A DNA stretch of 5,644 bases from positions 1 through 5,644 of the forward strand of contig CAMLOZ010000271.1 of the NCBI GenBank assembly GCA_946481625.1. Direction: 5' to 3'. Origin of the DNA: an uncultured Haloferula sp. GTDB taxonomy: Bacteria > Verrucomicrobiota > Verrucomicrobiae > Verrucomicrobiales > Akkermansiaceae. The notes under the pieces were generated by a model. That model was not told where the DNA came from, ran no database searches, and saw nothing but the letters and a program-made list of their open reading frames with translations. Positions 5,268 to 5,644 of this stretch are shown here, piece by piece; positions within the stretch are counted from its first letter, which is position 1; the number at the start of each line of letters is the position of its first letter. A program made the position numbers and the translations under genes.

Positions 5268-5644
5268 CGGCGGTGATCTTCACCTTCCCTCCGGACTACC
5301 TGGCCGCTTGCTACGCCGCGCGCGCGTTGCGTGGCGCAGGAGTCCGCGTGGTGCTCGCGATCGATCACGCGGACCCGGTGCCGGCGGTAGAAGGCTGCGA
5401 AGTTGTGCAGACGGGCTTCGACCGGCGCGGCAATTTGAATGGGAAGGCATGCGTCGAGGGCATGCTGGCAGTGATGGAAACGGTATCAAGGGAGGAGGAT
5501 GAATGGGTTCTGAAGGTGGATAGCGATACCCTTTGTTTCTCCACGCGCTGGCTTGAGGGAAGAGAAGAGGATGCCGTGGGCCTGTGGCATCCGGGAAAGA
5601 GGGGTTTCTTCGGGCTCTGCTACGCCTTGCGGCGCGCCTCGCTG
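5264..5644 (+). CDS. Glycosyltransferase-like protein (5' part, GT-A type DxD motif)
   Basis: ATG at 5264 overlaps the preceding TGA (ATGA), and the frame stays open for all 127 codons to the window edge, so the gene is truncated here. The N-terminus reads as a Rossmann-like start: strand VIFTF, helix YLAACYAARALRGAG, strand VRVVLAID. Residues 85-90 (VDSDTL) carry a DSD triplet after a hydrophobic strand (WVLK), the arrangement in GT-A glycosyltransferases where the DxD aspartates bind the metal and sugar nucleotide. GNLNGKA near residue 56 and the later GFFGLCYALRR also suit this fold. This is motif-level inference; the acceptor-binding half is missing. Such enzymes occur in phage genomes and may modify phage proteins, DNA or host surface glycans. 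The four-base overlap with the Ser/Asp-rich protein gene argues for joint expression. A cytoplasmic enzyme is expected, as no signal peptide or membrane helix is visible. Confidence 0.68.
   Translation, partial: MTAVIFTFPPDYLAACYAARALRGAGVRVVLAIDHADPVPAVEGCEVVQTGFDRRGNLNGKACVEGMLAVMETVSREEDEWVLKVDSDTLCFSTRWLEGREEDAVGLWHPGKRGFFGLCYALRRASL

Overview
The window is a compact stretch of a tailed-phage (siphovirus-type) tail module, either from a phage genome or from a prophage. It is GC-rich (low to mid 60s percent by hand count of sample lines). Every gene I can support is on the + strand. There is no intergenic gap over about 21 bases, and no integrase, tRNA, insertion sequence, CRISPR array or host housekeeping gene. 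The host cannot be named from this sequence. The GC content, weak Shine-Dalgarno sites and style of the tail proteins are compatible with a high-GC environmental bacterium; Verrucomicrobiota or Planctomycetota are possible, but that is a guess from general familiarity.

Layout: (1) bases 1-453, the 3' end of an unrecognised phage protein in the slot where the tail-tube gene or its neighbour normally sits; (2) 475-987, a lambda gpG-like tail assembly chaperone; (3) 984-1253, a gpT-like extension with no good start of its own, joined to the G frame by a textbook -1 slippery heptamer GGGAAAC at 978-984 directly before the G stop codon; (4) 1229-3319, the tape measure protein, with a central hydrophobic segment, long coiled-coil stretches and a duplicated ~57-residue module near each end; (5) 3322-4080, an unrecognised 252-residue tail-region protein; (6) 4080-5267, an unrecognised 395-residue cysteine-containing protein with a Ser/Asp-rich insert between two cysteines; (7) 5264 to the window end, the start of a glycosyltransferase-like protein with a DSD motif.

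The order (chaperone G, frameshifted GT, tape measure) is the conserved core of long-tailed phage tail operons. G and GT are expected to coat the tape measure protein while the tube polymerises around it. Downstream, the usual lambda M-L-K-I tail-tip genes are not recognisable. Instead there is a tightly coupled set (TGATG junction at 4078-4082, ATGA junction at 5264-5267) of two unknown proteins and a putative glycosyltransferase. The most interesting points are the intact recoding signal, the duplicated module in the tape measure, and the adjacency of a Ser/Asp-rich protein and a glycosyltransferase, which suggests, but does not prove, a modified tail protein.
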